NCBI GenBank assembly: GCA_963805405.1
Contig: CAWDUC010000001.1
Span: 248,001-312,000 of the forward strand
Reading direction: 5' to 3'
Source of the DNA: JAEUMG01 sp963805405
Lineage (GTDB): Bacteria > Pseudomonadota > Alphaproteobacteria > Rhizobiales > Aestuariivirgaceae
Length of the DNA stretch: 64,000 bases
Below are positions 9,193 through 18,628 of this stretch, piece after piece (the first letter of the stretch is position 1; each line of letters opens with the position of its first letter). The translations under genes and the position numbers were made by a program. The notes under the pieces are model-generated. The model was not told the origin of the DNA. It saw nothing but the letters and a program-made list of their open reading frames with translations, and did no database searches.

Positions 9193-10190
9193 AGGGGCTA
9201 TTGCGGCTCGCATGTGCGGCTTTTCTGTTTTGTGCCGCCGATCCGGCGCTGGCGGCAGCGCCGGTCTGCACGGGCAAGGACCTGCTCGCCGAAATGCGCG
9301 AAAGCGATCCCCCGGCATACGCAGCCTTGCGCGCCGAGGCCGACGCGATCCCGAATAATCATGGCCTCTTCTGGAAGATCGAACCGCCAAACGGCGCCGC
9401 GCCGTCGCATCTCCTCGGAACCGTACATGTGACCGACCCGCGCGTGCATGATTTGCGCGTGCCCGTCAAAGCCGCGCTCGACACAGCTGCGACCGTCATC
9501 GTCGAAAGCACCGAAGCACTGACTGCGGCCGACATGGCGAAAAACATGTTCAAGGTTGCGGGCCTCATGGTCTTGCCAGGGACGCAGACGCTTGATGACG
9601 TTATCCCGGCCGACGATCTTGCGGCCGTCAAAGCCTTCTATGACGAGGCAGGCGGCTACGAAGCGCATTTGAAGTACCGGCCCTATATGCTGGCGATGTT
9701 ACTCTCCTATGCCCCTTGCGAAATCGCGCGCCAGACGGGAGGCCTGCCAAGCCTCGATGCCGCCCTAGCCACAAGATACAAACCCCGCGATGCAGAGCTT
9801 GCTGGCCTCGAAACCCTCGTCGAGCAGTTTACTTCGATGAGCGACATGCCGATACCGGAGCAGGTCGACTGGCTGATGCAGGCGATCAAGCTCCGGTCTC
9901 AGATCGATGATTTCACCGAGACGTTGGTGCGCCTTTATCTCGCGCAGGACACCGGCATGCTGCTCGCCTGGTCGCGTGACATGACGATCGAATACGGCAC
10001 CGAAGCGACTTGGGAGAGCTTCAAATCGTTGCTGCTCGATACACGCAACAAGCGGATGGCGGAGCGCGCGATACCCTATATCGACGCGGGCAACGCCTTC
10101 ATTGCGGTCGGCGCGTTGCATCTGCCCGGAAAGATCGGCCTGGTGCAGCAATTGCGCGATCGCGGATACAAGGTGACAGCGGTCGACTGA
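9189..10190 (+). CDS. TraB/GumN family protein, first of a tandem pair
   Basis: 333 residues with a Sec signal peptide (about 1-22, LLRLACAAFLFCAADPALAA). The rest is a TraB/GumN domain: the HLLGTVHVTDPRV motif near residue 80, a central glutamate-rich helical part, and the C-terminal signature GNAFIAVGALHLPGKIGLV. TraB-fold proteins are thought to be metal-dependent proteases or hydrolases related to Tiki and PrgY, but biochemical roles in bacteria are poorly defined. Predicted to be periplasmic or outer-membrane associated. The start codon overlaps the xerC stop (ATGA), and a second paralogue follows 42 bp downstream, so all three genes probably share a transcript. Confidence 0.88.
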   Translation: MKGLLRLACAAFLFCAADPALAAAPVCTGKDLLAEMRESDPPAYAALRAEADAIPNNHGLFWKIEPPNGAAPSHLLGTVHVTDPRVHDLRVPVKAALDTAATVIVESTEALTAADMAKNMFKVAGLMVLPGTQTLDDVIPADDLAAVKAFYDEAGGYEAHLKYRPYMLAMLLSYAPCEIARQTGGLPSLDAALATRYKPRDAELAGLETLVEQFTSMSDMPIPEQVDWLMQAIKLRSQIDDFTETLVRLYLAQDTGMLLAWSRDMTIEYGTEATWESFKSLLLDTRNKRMAERAIPYIDAGNAFIAVGALHLPGKIGLVQQLRDRGYKVTAVD

Positions 10191-10232
10191 CCCAATAACG
10201 TCGGCGGCAGTCACAACATCGAACTGTCGCCT

Positions 10233-11252
10233 ATGCGCCGCAAGATCGTCCTTTCTTTCGCTGGCCTGCTGGTCGCTTTATTCACATCGCTGCCGCTCGC
10301 AAAAGCCGAGAATGCCTTTCCCTGCGCCGGCCGCGATCTTATCGCCGACATGAAGGCGAAAGACCCGGCCGCCTACGAAAAACTTGTCGCCGCGGCAGCC
10401 GCCTATCCCAATGGCGATTCGGCTTTCTGGCGCATCGATGGTCCGCCTGGCACGCAGCCTTCCTGGCTCCTCGGCACGATTCACCTGACCGACCCGCGCA
10501 TCGTCGAACTCGATCCCGCGGTGATGGGAGCGCTCGACAAGGCGAGCGTCCTCGCCATCGAGACGCGCAACAATCTCACGGCCGAGGAAGCCGCGCGCAA
10601 CTCCTGGCAGACGGCCAGATATCTGGTCCTGCCGGCCGGCACGTCACTTTTCGACATCATGGGCGACGCTGACGCGAAACTGCTGCGCGAAAGACTAAAG
10701 ACCATCGGCCTCGATCCGGATGCTTTCGTGCCCTACCAGCCATGGGTGGTATCCGATTATGCGATCTACCCGGCCTGCGAACGGGCCCGCGCTCGGGCCG
10801 GTTTCGAATTTCTGGATATGTCGGTCGCCTATCGCGCCTTGTCCAACAATATCCCGGTGATCGGCCTTGAAGATCCGGTGTCTCAGATTGCGCTCTTCGC
10901 CTCGATACCCATGCAGGATCAAATTGCCTATCTCGCCGCCACCCTGCGCGGCGATCATTCCATGGAAGACGAAATCGAAACGGCCGTCGTCAACTGGCAG
11001 AAGGGGCAGATCGCGCTGACCTACATCTTCGCGGATGGATACGACAAGCTGACGGCCGAAGAACTCGCCGCCGCAAAGCGTGCCGAAACCTATTTCCTCG
11101 ACAAGCGCAATCTCACCATACGCGACAGCGCCAGGCCTTTGCTCGACAAGGGCAACGCCTTCATCGCCGTTGGCGCCTATCACCTTATTGGCGAGAACGG
11201 ATTGGTGGAATTGCTGCGCAAAGCTGGCTACAAGGTGACGCCCGTCAAGTAG
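10233..11252 (+). CDS. TraB/GumN family protein, second of a tandem pair
   Basis: 339 residues, a diverged paralogue of the preceding gene in the same order and length class. Signal peptide about 1-25 (FAGLLVALFTSLPLAKA). The same landmarks occur: FPCAGRDLIADMKAKDP after the signal, SWLLGTIHLTDPRIVEL near residue 80, and GNAFIAVGAYHLIGENGLVE at the C-terminus. The first conserved His-containing strand and the final G-x-H motif, expected to form the metal site of the TraB fold, are kept in both copies, so both are probably active. The pair looks like a local duplication followed by divergence. Confidence 0.88.
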   Translation: MRRKIVLSFAGLLVALFTSLPLAKAENAFPCAGRDLIADMKAKDPAAYEKLVAAAAAYPNGDSAFWRIDGPPGTQPSWLLGTIHLTDPRIVELDPAVMGALDKASVLAIETRNNLTAEEAARNSWQTARYLVLPAGTSLFDIMGDADAKLLRERLKTIGLDPDAFVPYQPWVVSDYAIYPACERARARAGFEFLDMSVAYRALSNNIPVIGLEDPVSQIALFASIPMQDQIAYLAATLRGDHSMEDEIETAVVNWQKGQIALTYIFADGYDKLTAEELAAAKRAETYFLDKRNLTIRDSARPLLDKGNAFIAVGAYHLIGENGLVELLRKAGYKVTPVK

Positions 11253-11264
11253 CTTCAGTCTCTC

Positions 11265-12597
11265 ATGCCTGCTCCCACCGCGGTTATCTCCGACACAACT
11301 CTGCCCCAGCGCGTCGACGTCGCCATCATCGGCGGCGGCATTGCCGGCGTTTCGACCGCGCTTGAACTCGCCGAGCGCGGCGTCTCCGTCGCGCTCTTCG
11401 AAAAGGGCATCATCGGCGGCGAGCAGTCGAGCCGCAATTGGGGCTGGTGCCGCCAGATGGGCCGCGACTTCGCGCGAGATCCCGCTCATCCTGGAATCGC
11501 TCAAGCTCTGGCGCGGCATGAGCGAACGCGTCGAGGCGGAGACCGGGTATACTCAATGCGGCATCGTCTATCTTTGCGAGACCGAGGACGAAGTCGCCGC
11601 ACGCGAGAATTGGTACAACACCAATGCCAAGCCCTACGGGCTCGAAACGCGGCTCGTCTCGGGCACCGAGGCGGATCAGTTGCAGCCGGGCTCGACGCAG
11701 AATGTGGAAGGGTGCCCTCTATACGCCCAATGACGGCCGCGCCGAACCGCAACTGGCATCTCCCGCAATCGCCGAAGCGGCGCGCCGGCGCGGCGCGCAA
11801 ATCTTCACCAATTGCGCCGTGCGTGGGATCGAGAAAGCGGCCGGGCTGCATTTCCGGCATCGTCACCGAGAAGGGCCCGGTCGCCTGCGATAGCGTGGTG
11901 CTTGCCGGCGGCGCCTGGTCGCGCCGCTTCTGTACCAATGCCGGGCATCGACTTCCCGCAATTGAGCGTGATCAATTCCGTCCAGCGCACCGAGCCGATC
12001 GACGCGCGGCTGCGGCATTCCTGCTCGGCCGGCAAATTTGCGATCAGGAAGAGGCTCGACGGCGGCTACACCATTGCGCATCGCCATCTCTCCGTCGCCG
12101 ATATCCTGCCGGACAGCTTTCCCTTGTTCTTCGACTTCCTCCCTGCCCTGCGTCTCGACTGGAAGGGACTGCGCCTGCGCTTCGGTCAGCGCTTTCTTGA
12201 CGAGGTGCGGCTCAAGCGCAAATGGCGCCTCGACGAGGTCTCGCCTTTCGAAGTGGTCCGCATCCTCGATCCAAAACCCATCGACGGGATTCTCGACGAG
12301 GCGGCAGCAAGCCTGAAGGAGTACTATCCGGAATTCGAGGGCTTGCGCATTGCCGAGCGCTGGGCCGGCTGCATCGATGCGACGCCTGATGCCGTGCCGG
12401 TGATCTCGGCCGTGCCGAGGCTGCCGGGCTTCTTCATGGCGACCGGCTTTTCCGGCCACGGTTTCGGCTTGGGCCCCGGCGCCGGCAAGCTGATGGCGGA
12501 ACTCGTGACCGGAGCGGTCCCCTGCGTGGACCCTGCGCCATTCCGCTATATGCGCTATTTCGACGGCACCAATCCGAAGCCGACGACGGGGCTGTAA
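11265..12597 (+). CDS. FAD-dependent oxidoreductase (D-amino-acid/glycine oxidase-like, DAO family), frame interrupted
   Basis: Reconstructed protein of about 440 residues with an N-terminal FAD-binding VAIIGGGIAGVSTALELAER and the family piece SSRNWGWCRQMGRD. The C-terminal FAD contact region reads RWAGCIDATPDAVPVISAVP then FFMATGFSGHGFGLGPGAGK. DAO-family enzymes oxidise amino acids or secondary amines; the substrate is not evident. As sequenced the frame changes four times, near 11472, 11712, 11850 and 11945. Each change is one extra base, for example GGG where GG is expected before CATCGACTTC. Homology continues perfectly across every break, so sequencing error is more likely than decay. 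It starts 12 bp after the second TraB gene. Confidence 0.82.
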
Positions 12598-12793
12598 CTA
12601 TTACGTGCATATTTTCCCAGGAAATTAAACCGTAGATAGAAATCGCCGCCAGGCTGGTTAAAACGGCCGTACAGACGATTCAGGACCCTTGGGCTACCCA
12701 CCTACCAGCCAACCATCGAAAGCCCTCTGGCGGCGATCCTCGGCGTTTCTAGAGGCATACTGGGGCCGAGAGTCCTAGCCGGGCTTGAAAAAC
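12598..12793. other. Intergenic region with nested inverted repeats between convergent genes (possible structured RNA)
   Basis: No gene is seen in these 196 bp. ATCGCCGCCAG (12642-12652) pairs perfectly with CTGGCGGCGAT (12727-12737). Just inside, GGCTGGT (12653-12659) can pair with ACCAGCC. A separate CGGCG/CGCCG-type stem lies beyond, around 12738-12766 (CTCGGC with GCCGAG). The nested arms give a stem of about 18 pairs closing a loop of about 60 nt. It could be a terminator complex for the two convergent genes or a small RNA of unknown family; I do not recognise it as tRNA, 6S, SRP or tmRNA. Confidence 0.4.
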
Positions 12794-14188
12794 CTAGGAA
12801 TGGATCGCCCGGCCGGCGACTGCCATGGCCGCTTCCTTGATCGCTTCGGACAGCGTCGGATGGGCATGGCAGGTCCGCGCCAGATCCTCCGCCGAGCCGC
12901 CGAATTCCATCAGCACCGCGACCTCGTGGATAATTTCACCCGCATTGACCCCGACAATATGCGCGCCCAGCACGCGATCGTTCTTCGCATCGGCCAGGAT
13001 CTTCACGAAGCCGTCGGTCGTCTGGTTGGCCTTGGCCCGGCCATTCGCCAGGAACGGGAACTTGCCGACCTTATATTCGATGCCGGCGCTCTTCAGCTCC
13101 TCCTCGGTCTTGCCCACCGAGGCGACTTCCGGGCTCGTATAGACGACGCCCGGGATGACGTCGTAATTCACATGCCCCGCCTGTCCGGCGATGATCTCGG
13201 CAACCGCGACACCCTCATCTTCGCCCTTATGCGCAAGCATCGGGCCTCTCACGACATCGCCGATCGCGTAGATGCCCGGCACGTTGGTTTCGAAATGCTC
13301 GCCGATCTCGACGCGGCCCTTCGCATCGCGCTTGACGCCGATCTCATCGAGGCCGAGCCCGTCGGTGAAGGGAACGCGTCCGACCGCCACCAACACGATA
13401 TCGGCTTCGAGCGACTTCGTTTCGCCGCCGGCCGCCGGCTCGACGTTAAGCTGAACCTTCTCGCCCTGGACCTTTGCGGCCGTAACCTTGCTCGACAGCA
13501 TGAAGGTGAAGCCTTGCTTTTGCAGGAGCCGCTGGAAGTTCTTCGCAACCTCGAGATCCATGCCGGGCAAGATGCGATCGAGATACTCGATCACCGTCAC
13601 CTTGGCGCCAAGCCGCGCCCAGACCGAGCCGAGCTCAAGGCCGATGACGCCGGCGCCGATGACGACGAGTTGCCCCGGCACCGCCGCGAGTTCGAGGCCG
13701 CCGGTCGACGAGATGATGCGCTTCTCGTCGATCTCGATGCCTTTGAGCCGCGCGACGTCGGAGCCCGTGGCGATGACGATGTTCTTGGCCTCGATGGTCT
13801 GCTTGTTGGCGCCTTCGGTGACCTCGACCTTGCCCGGCGCCGCGATGCGGCCCGTGCCGCGGAACACCGTCACCTTGTTCTTCTTGAACAGGAAATCGAT
13901 GCCCTTGGTATTGCCGTCGATCGCCTCCTGCTTGAAGGCGAGCATCTTCTTGAGATCGAGCGTTGGCGTAACGCCGATGCCCATCTTGGCGAAGGAATGG
14001 CCGGCTTCGTGATAAAGCTCGGAGGCATGCAGCAATGCCTTGGAGGGAATGCAGCCGACATTGAGACAGGTGCCGCCATGGGTCGCGCGCTTTTCGACGA
14101 CGGCGACTTTGAGCCCGAGCTGCGCTGCACGGATCGCGCAGACATAGCCGCCAGGACCGGTTCCAATCACGACAAGGTCGAAAGTCAT
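12794..14188 (-). CDS. lpdA: Dihydrolipoyl dehydrogenase (E3)
   Basis: 464 residues, standard length. This flavoprotein reoxidises the lipoyl arms of the 2-oxoglutarate dehydrogenase complex with NAD. It shows the FAD-binding VVIGTGPGGYVCAIRAAQLG, the redox-active disulfide in GGTCLNVGCIPSKALLHA (Cys 41 and 46), the NAD-binding VVIGAGVIGLELGSVWARLG and the catalytic His-Glu pair in CHAHPTLSEAIKEAA near the C-terminus. It is the last gene of the mdh-suc operon, separated from sucB by a 156-bp gap with a long inverted repeat, so it may also be transcribed independently. The frame is intact. Confidence 0.96.
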   Translation of the reverse strand: MTFDLVVIGTGPGGYVCAIRAAQLGLKVAVVEKRATHGGTCLNVGCIPSKALLHASELYHEAGHSFAKMGIGVTPTLDLKKMLAFKQEAIDGNTKGIDFLFKKNKVTVFRGTGRIAAPGKVEVTEGANKQTIEAKNIVIATGSDVARLKGIEIDEKRIISSTGGLELAAVPGQLVVIGAGVIGLELGSVWARLGAKVTVIEYLDRILPGMDLEVAKNFQRLLQKQGFTFMLSSKVTAAKVQGEKVQLNVEPAAGGETKSLEADIVLVAVGRVPFTDGLGLDEIGVKRDAKGRVEIGEHFETNVPGIYAIGDVVRGPMLAHKGEDEGVAVAEIIAGQAGHVNYDVIPGVVYTSPEVASVGKTEEELKSAGIEYKVGKFPFLANGRAKANQTTDGFVKILADAKNDRVLGAHIVGVNAGEIIHEVAVLMEFGGSAEDLARTCHAHPTLSEAIKEAAMAVAGRAIHS

Positions 14189-14214
14189 GTTACTTTTCTC
14201 TCAGTTGTTCGTGT

Positions 14215-14334
14215 TCCCTCCCCCTTGTGGGGAGGGATTATGGGCGGGGGTCGTCGCGGCCTATCCGGGGCCTTGAAGTAACAACGAGGAATCATCGTAA
14301 CCCCCACCCCGACCCTCCCCACAAGGGGGAGGGA
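14215..14334. repeat. Long inverted repeat (REP-like) between sucB and lpdA
   Basis: Two perfectly complementary 22-bp arms, 14215-14236 (core CTCCCCCTTGTGGGGAGGG) and 14313-14334, enclose 76 bp. Each arm is itself a small palindrome. Inside, GGGCGGGGGT and ACCCCCACCCC extend the pairing. Repeats of this CCCTCCCC-TTGTG-GGGAGGG type with a GGTGGGGGT flank are common between genes in rhizobia. Placed inside an operon, it may stabilise the upstream suc message or attenuate read-through into lpdA. Confidence 0.8.
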
Positions 14335-14344
14335 GACGAGCTGG

Positions 14345-15596
14345 TTACAAATCCAGCAGCGCCCGCTGCGGGTCTTCGAGATATTCCTTGATCCTGACCA
14401 GGAAGGTCACCGCTTCCTTGCCGTCGACGATGCGATGATCATAGGAAAGCGCCAGATACATCATCGGCCGCGCCACGATCTGGCCCTTCTCGACGACCGG
14501 CCGCTCCTGGATCTTGTGCATGCCGAGAATGCCCGACTGCGGCGCGTTGAGGATCGGCGTCGACATCAACGAGCCGTAAATGCCCCCATTGGAGATCGTG
14601 AAGGTGCCGCCCTGCAACTCGGAAATCTGCAACTGCCCGTCGCGAGCCCGCTCTGCCGAGTTCGGCGATCGTCTTCTCGATATCCGCGAATGACAAATCG
14701 ATCCGCATCGCGCACCACCGGCACGACGAGACCGCGATCGGTGCCGACCGCGACGCCGATATGGTAGTAATTCTTGTAGACGATCTCATCGCCGTCGATC
14801 TCGGCGTTGACGGCAGGAACATCTTTCAGCGCCTGGATCGAGGCTTTCACGAAGAAAGCCCATGAAGCCAAGCTTGGCGCCATGCTTCTTCTCGAAAAGC
14901 TCCTTGTATTGCGTGCGCAGTTCCATGACCGCGCTCATATCCACCTCGTTGAAGGTAGTGAGCATGGCGGCGGTGTTCTGCGCATCCTTGAGCCGTCGCG
15001 CGATCGTCTGGCGCAGGCGCGTCATCTTCACCCGCTCTTCGCGGCCTGCATCTTCGGGCGGCGCCAAGGGACGCGCCGTCTGCGGCGGAGTTGGCGGCGA
15101 CACGGCCGGCATTACCCGCGGTACTTCGATCTTGGCGGGCTTGGCGATTTCGTCGATGACATCGCCCTTGGTGATGCGGCCATCCTTGCCGCTGCCGTCG
15201 ATTGCCGAAGCATCGAGCTTGTTTTCTTCAACCATCTTGCGAACGGCGGGCGAGAGCGGCTGCGTATAGGTCTTGGGCTTCTCGGCCGAGGCTTGCGCCG
15301 CGGGCTTGGCGGGCTCGCTCGACACGCACGGCCGGCTTCTCCGCCGCGGCACCGGCAGCGCCCTCCTCGATTGCACCAAGAATGGCGCCGACATTGACGG
15401 TTTCGCCGGCGGCAATGGTGATCGACGACAGGCGTCCCGACGCGGGCGCTGGAACCTCGAGCGTCACCTTGTCGGTTTCAAGTTCGACCAAGGGCTCATC
15501 CACCTTGACCGCGTCGCCTTCCTTCTTGAACCACTTCGCGATCGTGGCCTCGGTCACCGACTCGCCGAGTGTCGGAACCCGGATTTCCTTCGCCAT
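14345..15596 (-). CDS. sucB: 2-oxoglutarate dehydrogenase E2 (dihydrolipoyl succinyltransferase), frame interrupted
   Basis: Reconstructed at about 415 residues. The N-terminal lipoyl domain has the lipoylation motif ELETDKVTLEVPAP (Lys about 43). Next come a linker, a peripheral-subunit-binding domain (LSPAVRKMVEENKLDASAI then DGRITKGDVIDEI), and the catalytic domain ending in the active-site block LALSYDHRIVDGKEAVTFL. It transfers succinyl groups to CoA in the TCA cycle. As sequenced the frame breaks four times, near 15320, 14868, 14695 and 14650, each by one extra base (for example TTT for TT before GTCATTCGCG). Loss of this gene beside an intact sucA and lpdA is unlikely, so these are inferred sequencing errors. 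Confidence 0.9.
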
Positions 15597-15615
15597 CCTT
15601 AAGACCCTTTCGCCA

Positions 15616-18576
15616 TCACTTCTCGCCGAGCGCCTCGTCGAGGAACTGCTTCATTTCCTTGAGATGCTTGCTCAGGAGACCGGTCGCCGTCGACGCCGAA
15701 GCCACGCGGCCGACATAGCGCGGGCGCGTATGCTTCGCCTGAAGATATTCGAGCGCCCGCTCGATATTGGGCTGAACGAAAGTCCAGGCGCCCATATTAT
15801 AGGGCTCCTCCTGGCACCAGATCATCTCGGCGCTCTTGAAGCGCTGCAATTCCTGGATGATCGCCTTGTGCGGCCAGGGATAAAGCTGCTCGACGCGCAG
15901 GAGATAGACATTGTTGACGCCGCGCTTTTCGCGCTCCTCGTAAAGATCGTAATAAACCTTGCCCGAGCACATCACGACGCGGCGGATTTTCTCGTCCGGA
16001 ACCAGCTTGATCGGCTGACCAGGTTGTATTTGCGCATCGTCCCACAAGACGCGATGGAAATAGGTGCCTTCCGCCATTTCATCGAGCCGCGACACCACAC
16101 GCTTGTTGCGCAGCAGCGTCTTGGGCGTCATCAGGATCAATGGCTTGCGGATGTCACGCTTGAGCTGGCGCCTCAGGACATGGAAGTAATTGGCGGGCGT
16201 CGTGCAGTAGGCAACCTGCATATTGTCTTCAGCACAAAGCTGGAGATAGCGTTCGAGCCTTGCCGAGGAGTGTTCGGGCCCTTGACCTTCATAGCCATGC
16301 GGCAACAGGCAGACGAGCGCCGACATCCGGAGCCACTTGCGCTCGCCCGATGAAATGAACTGGTCGAACACCACTTGCGCGCCATTGGCAAAATCGCCGA
16401 ATTGCGCTTCCCAGATGGTGAGCGCATTGGGCTCAGCCAGCGAATAGCCATATTCGAAGCCGAGCACGGCTTCTTCCGACAACATCGAGTTGATCGCCTC
16501 GAGCTTGACGTCCTGGTCCTTCCAGAGATGGTTGAGCGGCGTATAGCGCTTCTCCGTCTCCTGATCGATCAGCACGGCATGGCGCTGCGAGAAGGTGCCA
16601 CGCTGCACGTCCTGACCCGAAAGGCGCACGCGAAAACCGTCCTTGAGCAAGGTGCCGAAGGCGAGCGCCTCGGCCGTCGACCAGTCGATGCCGACGCCGT
16701 CCTCGATTGTCTTGCGGCGTTGATCGAGAATGCGCTGCAAGGTGCGATGCAATTTGAAATGCTTCGGAACCTTGGTGAGCTTGAGACCGATCTTGCGCAA
16801 GCGTTCGATATCGACGCCGGTCTCGCCGCGACGGGCATCCTCGTAATCGCGCGCCGCCTTGAGATGCGCCCAGCGGCCATCCAGCCAATCGGCCTTGTTC
16901 GCCTTATAGCCTTCCGCGAAGGAAAAACTGTCGTCGAGTTGCTTGCGATACTCGGCCTTCATCGCCTCGACATCGTCTTCGGTGAGAATGCCCTCGGCGA
17001 CCAACCGCTTGCCGTAGATGGTCACGACCGTCGGATGCCCGGCGATCTTTTGATACATTTCAGGCTGCGTGAAGGACGGTTCGTCCGTTTCATTATGGCC
17101 GAAGCGGCGATAGCAGAACATGTCGATGACGACAGGCTTCTTGAACTTCTGCCGGAATTCGATGGCGATCTTGGCGGCGAAGACGACCGCTTCGGGATCG
17201 TCGCCATTCACATGGAAGATCGGCGCCTCGATCATCTTGGCAACGTCGGAAGGATAGGGCGAAGAGCGCGCCCACAGCGGGCTTGTCGTGAAGCCGATCT
17301 GGTTGTTGACGATGAAATGGATCGATCCGCCGGAGCGATGGCCGCGCAAGCCCGAAAGGCCGAAGCATTCCGCCACCACGCCTTGCCCTGCAAAAGCGGC
17401 ATCGCCGTGGATCAGCAACGGCAGCACGGTAATGCGTTCGCGGTCGCCGCGCTGGTCCTGCTTGGCGCGCGCCTTGCCGAGCACCACCGGATCGACGATT
17501 TCGAGATGCGAGGGATTGGCGGTGAGGGAGAGATGCACGCGATTGCCGTCGAACTCGCGGTCCGACGACGAGCCGAGATGATACTTGACGTCGCCCGAGC
17601 CTTCGACCTCGTCGGGCGTCGAGGAACCACCCTTGAATTCGTGGAAGATCGCCGAAAACGGCTTCGACATGAGATTGGCGAGTACGTTGAGGCGCCCGCG
17701 ATGCGCCATGCCGAGCACGATGTCCTGCACGCCGAGCTGGCCGCCGCGCTTGATGATCTGCTCGAAGGCCGGGATGATCGCTTCACCGCCATCGAGCCCG
17801 AAACGCTTGGTGCCGGTATATTTCACATTGAGGAAATGCTCGAAGCCTTCCGACTCGATGAGCTTGCGCAGGATGGCGATCTTGCCTTCGCGCGTGAACG
17901 TGATTTCCTTGTCCGGGCCCTCGATGCGGGCCTGGATCCAGCCTTTCTGCTCGGGGTCCGAGATGTGCATGAACTCGACGCCGAGCGTGTTGCAATAGGT
18001 GCGGCGCAGGATCTGCACGATCTGGCGGACTGTCGCCTGCTCGAGACCGAGTACATGATCGAGGAAGATCGGGCGGTCGAAATCGGGCTCGGTGAAGCCA
18101 TAGGAGGCGGGATCGAGTTCGGGATGCTGGCCGGCGCCTTTCAGATGCAACGGATCGAGATCGGCGGCGAGATGGCCGCGCATGCGATAGGCGCGGATCA
18201 TCATCAGCGCCCTGACCGAATCCATCGTCGCCTTGCGGATTTCCTCGACCGAGAGGCCGGCACCTTTCTCTTTGCCGCGGGCTTCGATCTTGGGGCCGAC
18301 GACACGCTCCGCCGCGGGCCAGTTGCCGTCGAGGGCTGAAACGAGCTCGCCATTTACCGGCTGCGGCCAGTCCTTGCGCTGCCAGGACGGACCCTGGACT
18401 TCGCGGCGCGCTGCCTCGACCTCATCGCCAAGGCTTGCGAAGAATGCGCGCCAATGCGCATCGACGGAACCCGGATTGTCGAGATAACGGCCATACAGCT
18501 CTTCGATGAAGCGGGCATTGCCGCCATAAAGGAACGAAGTCTGTTCGAACGCCGTGGTGAGATCGGTCTTGTTCAT
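15616..18576 (-). CDS. sucA: 2-oxoglutarate dehydrogenase E1 component
   Basis: 986 residues from ATG 18576, which is followed by the family N-terminus MNKTDLTTAFEQTSFLYGGN and preceded by GGAAGTG; an open frame extends 20 codons further upstream but lacks these features. The enzyme decarboxylates 2-oxoglutarate with thiamine diphosphate and passes the succinyl group to SucB. Landmarks include VLGMAHRGRLNVLANLMSKP, the cofactor region HVNGDDPEAVVFAAKIAIEF, RRFGHNETDEPSFTQP and a C-terminal transketolase-like domain with LPHGYEGQGPEHSSARLERY. The long frame is unbroken, in contrast to its neighbours. Confidence 0.97.
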   Translation of the reverse strand: MNKTDLTTAFEQTSFLYGGNARFIEELYGRYLDNPGSVDAHWRAFFASLGDEVEAARREVQGPSWQRKDWPQPVNGELVSALDGNWPAAERVVGPKIEARGKEKGAGLSVEEIRKATMDSVRALMMIRAYRMRGHLAADLDPLHLKGAGQHPELDPASYGFTEPDFDRPIFLDHVLGLEQATVRQIVQILRRTYCNTLGVEFMHISDPEQKGWIQARIEGPDKEITFTREGKIAILRKLIESEGFEHFLNVKYTGTKRFGLDGGEAIIPAFEQIIKRGGQLGVQDIVLGMAHRGRLNVLANLMSKPFSAIFHEFKGGSSTPDEVEGSGDVKYHLGSSSDREFDGNRVHLSLTANPSHLEIVDPVVLGKARAKQDQRGDRERITVLPLLIHGDAAFAGQGVVAECFGLSGLRGHRSGGSIHFIVNNQIGFTTSPLWARSSPYPSDVAKMIEAPIFHVNGDDPEAVVFAAKIAIEFRQKFKKPVVIDMFCYRRFGHNETDEPSFTQPEMYQKIAGHPTVVTIYGKRLVAEGILTEDDVEAMKAEYRKQLDDSFSFAEGYKANKADWLDGRWAHLKAARDYEDARRGETGVDIERLRKIGLKLTKVPKHFKLHRTLQRILDQRRKTIEDGVGIDWSTAEALAFGTLLKDGFRVRLSGQDVQRGTFSQRHAVLIDQETEKRYTPLNHLWKDQDVKLEAINSMLSEEAVLGFEYGYSLAEPNALTIWEAQFGDFANGAQVVFDQFISSGERKWLRMSALVCLLPHGYEGQGPEHSSARLERYLQLCAEDNMQVAYCTTPANYFHVLRRQLKRDIRKPLILMTPKTLLRNKRVVSRLDEMAEGTYFHRVLWDDAQIQPGQPIKLVPDEKIRRVVMCSGKVYYDLYEEREKRGVNNVYLLRVEQLYPWPHKAIIQELQRFKSAEMIWCQEEPYNMGAWTFVQPNIERALEYLQAKHTRPRYVGRVASASTATGLLSKHLKEMKQFLDEALGEK

Positions 18577-18628
18577 GTCAGCACTTCCAAAGGCCTCTGC
18601 CGAAGCCCCAATTGCAACATAGCCCTCG

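Noticed and set aside
12598..12793. tRNA or 6S/SRP RNA gene in the lpdA 3' gap
   Set aside because: No T-loop GTTCGA, CCA end, SRP GGAAGCAGCC-type motif or 6S-like central bubble could be found. Only the inverted repeats remain.
16375..18339. A 654-codon open frame on the plus strand opposite sucA
   Set aside because: It mirrors the codon pattern of the GC-rich sucA gene, has no recognisable domain, and sucA is unambiguous. The same applies to long antisense frames at 12785-14281 (lpdA), 5937-7127 and 7359-8162 (priA), 1472-2500 (lnt) and 53274-54299 (DUF993).
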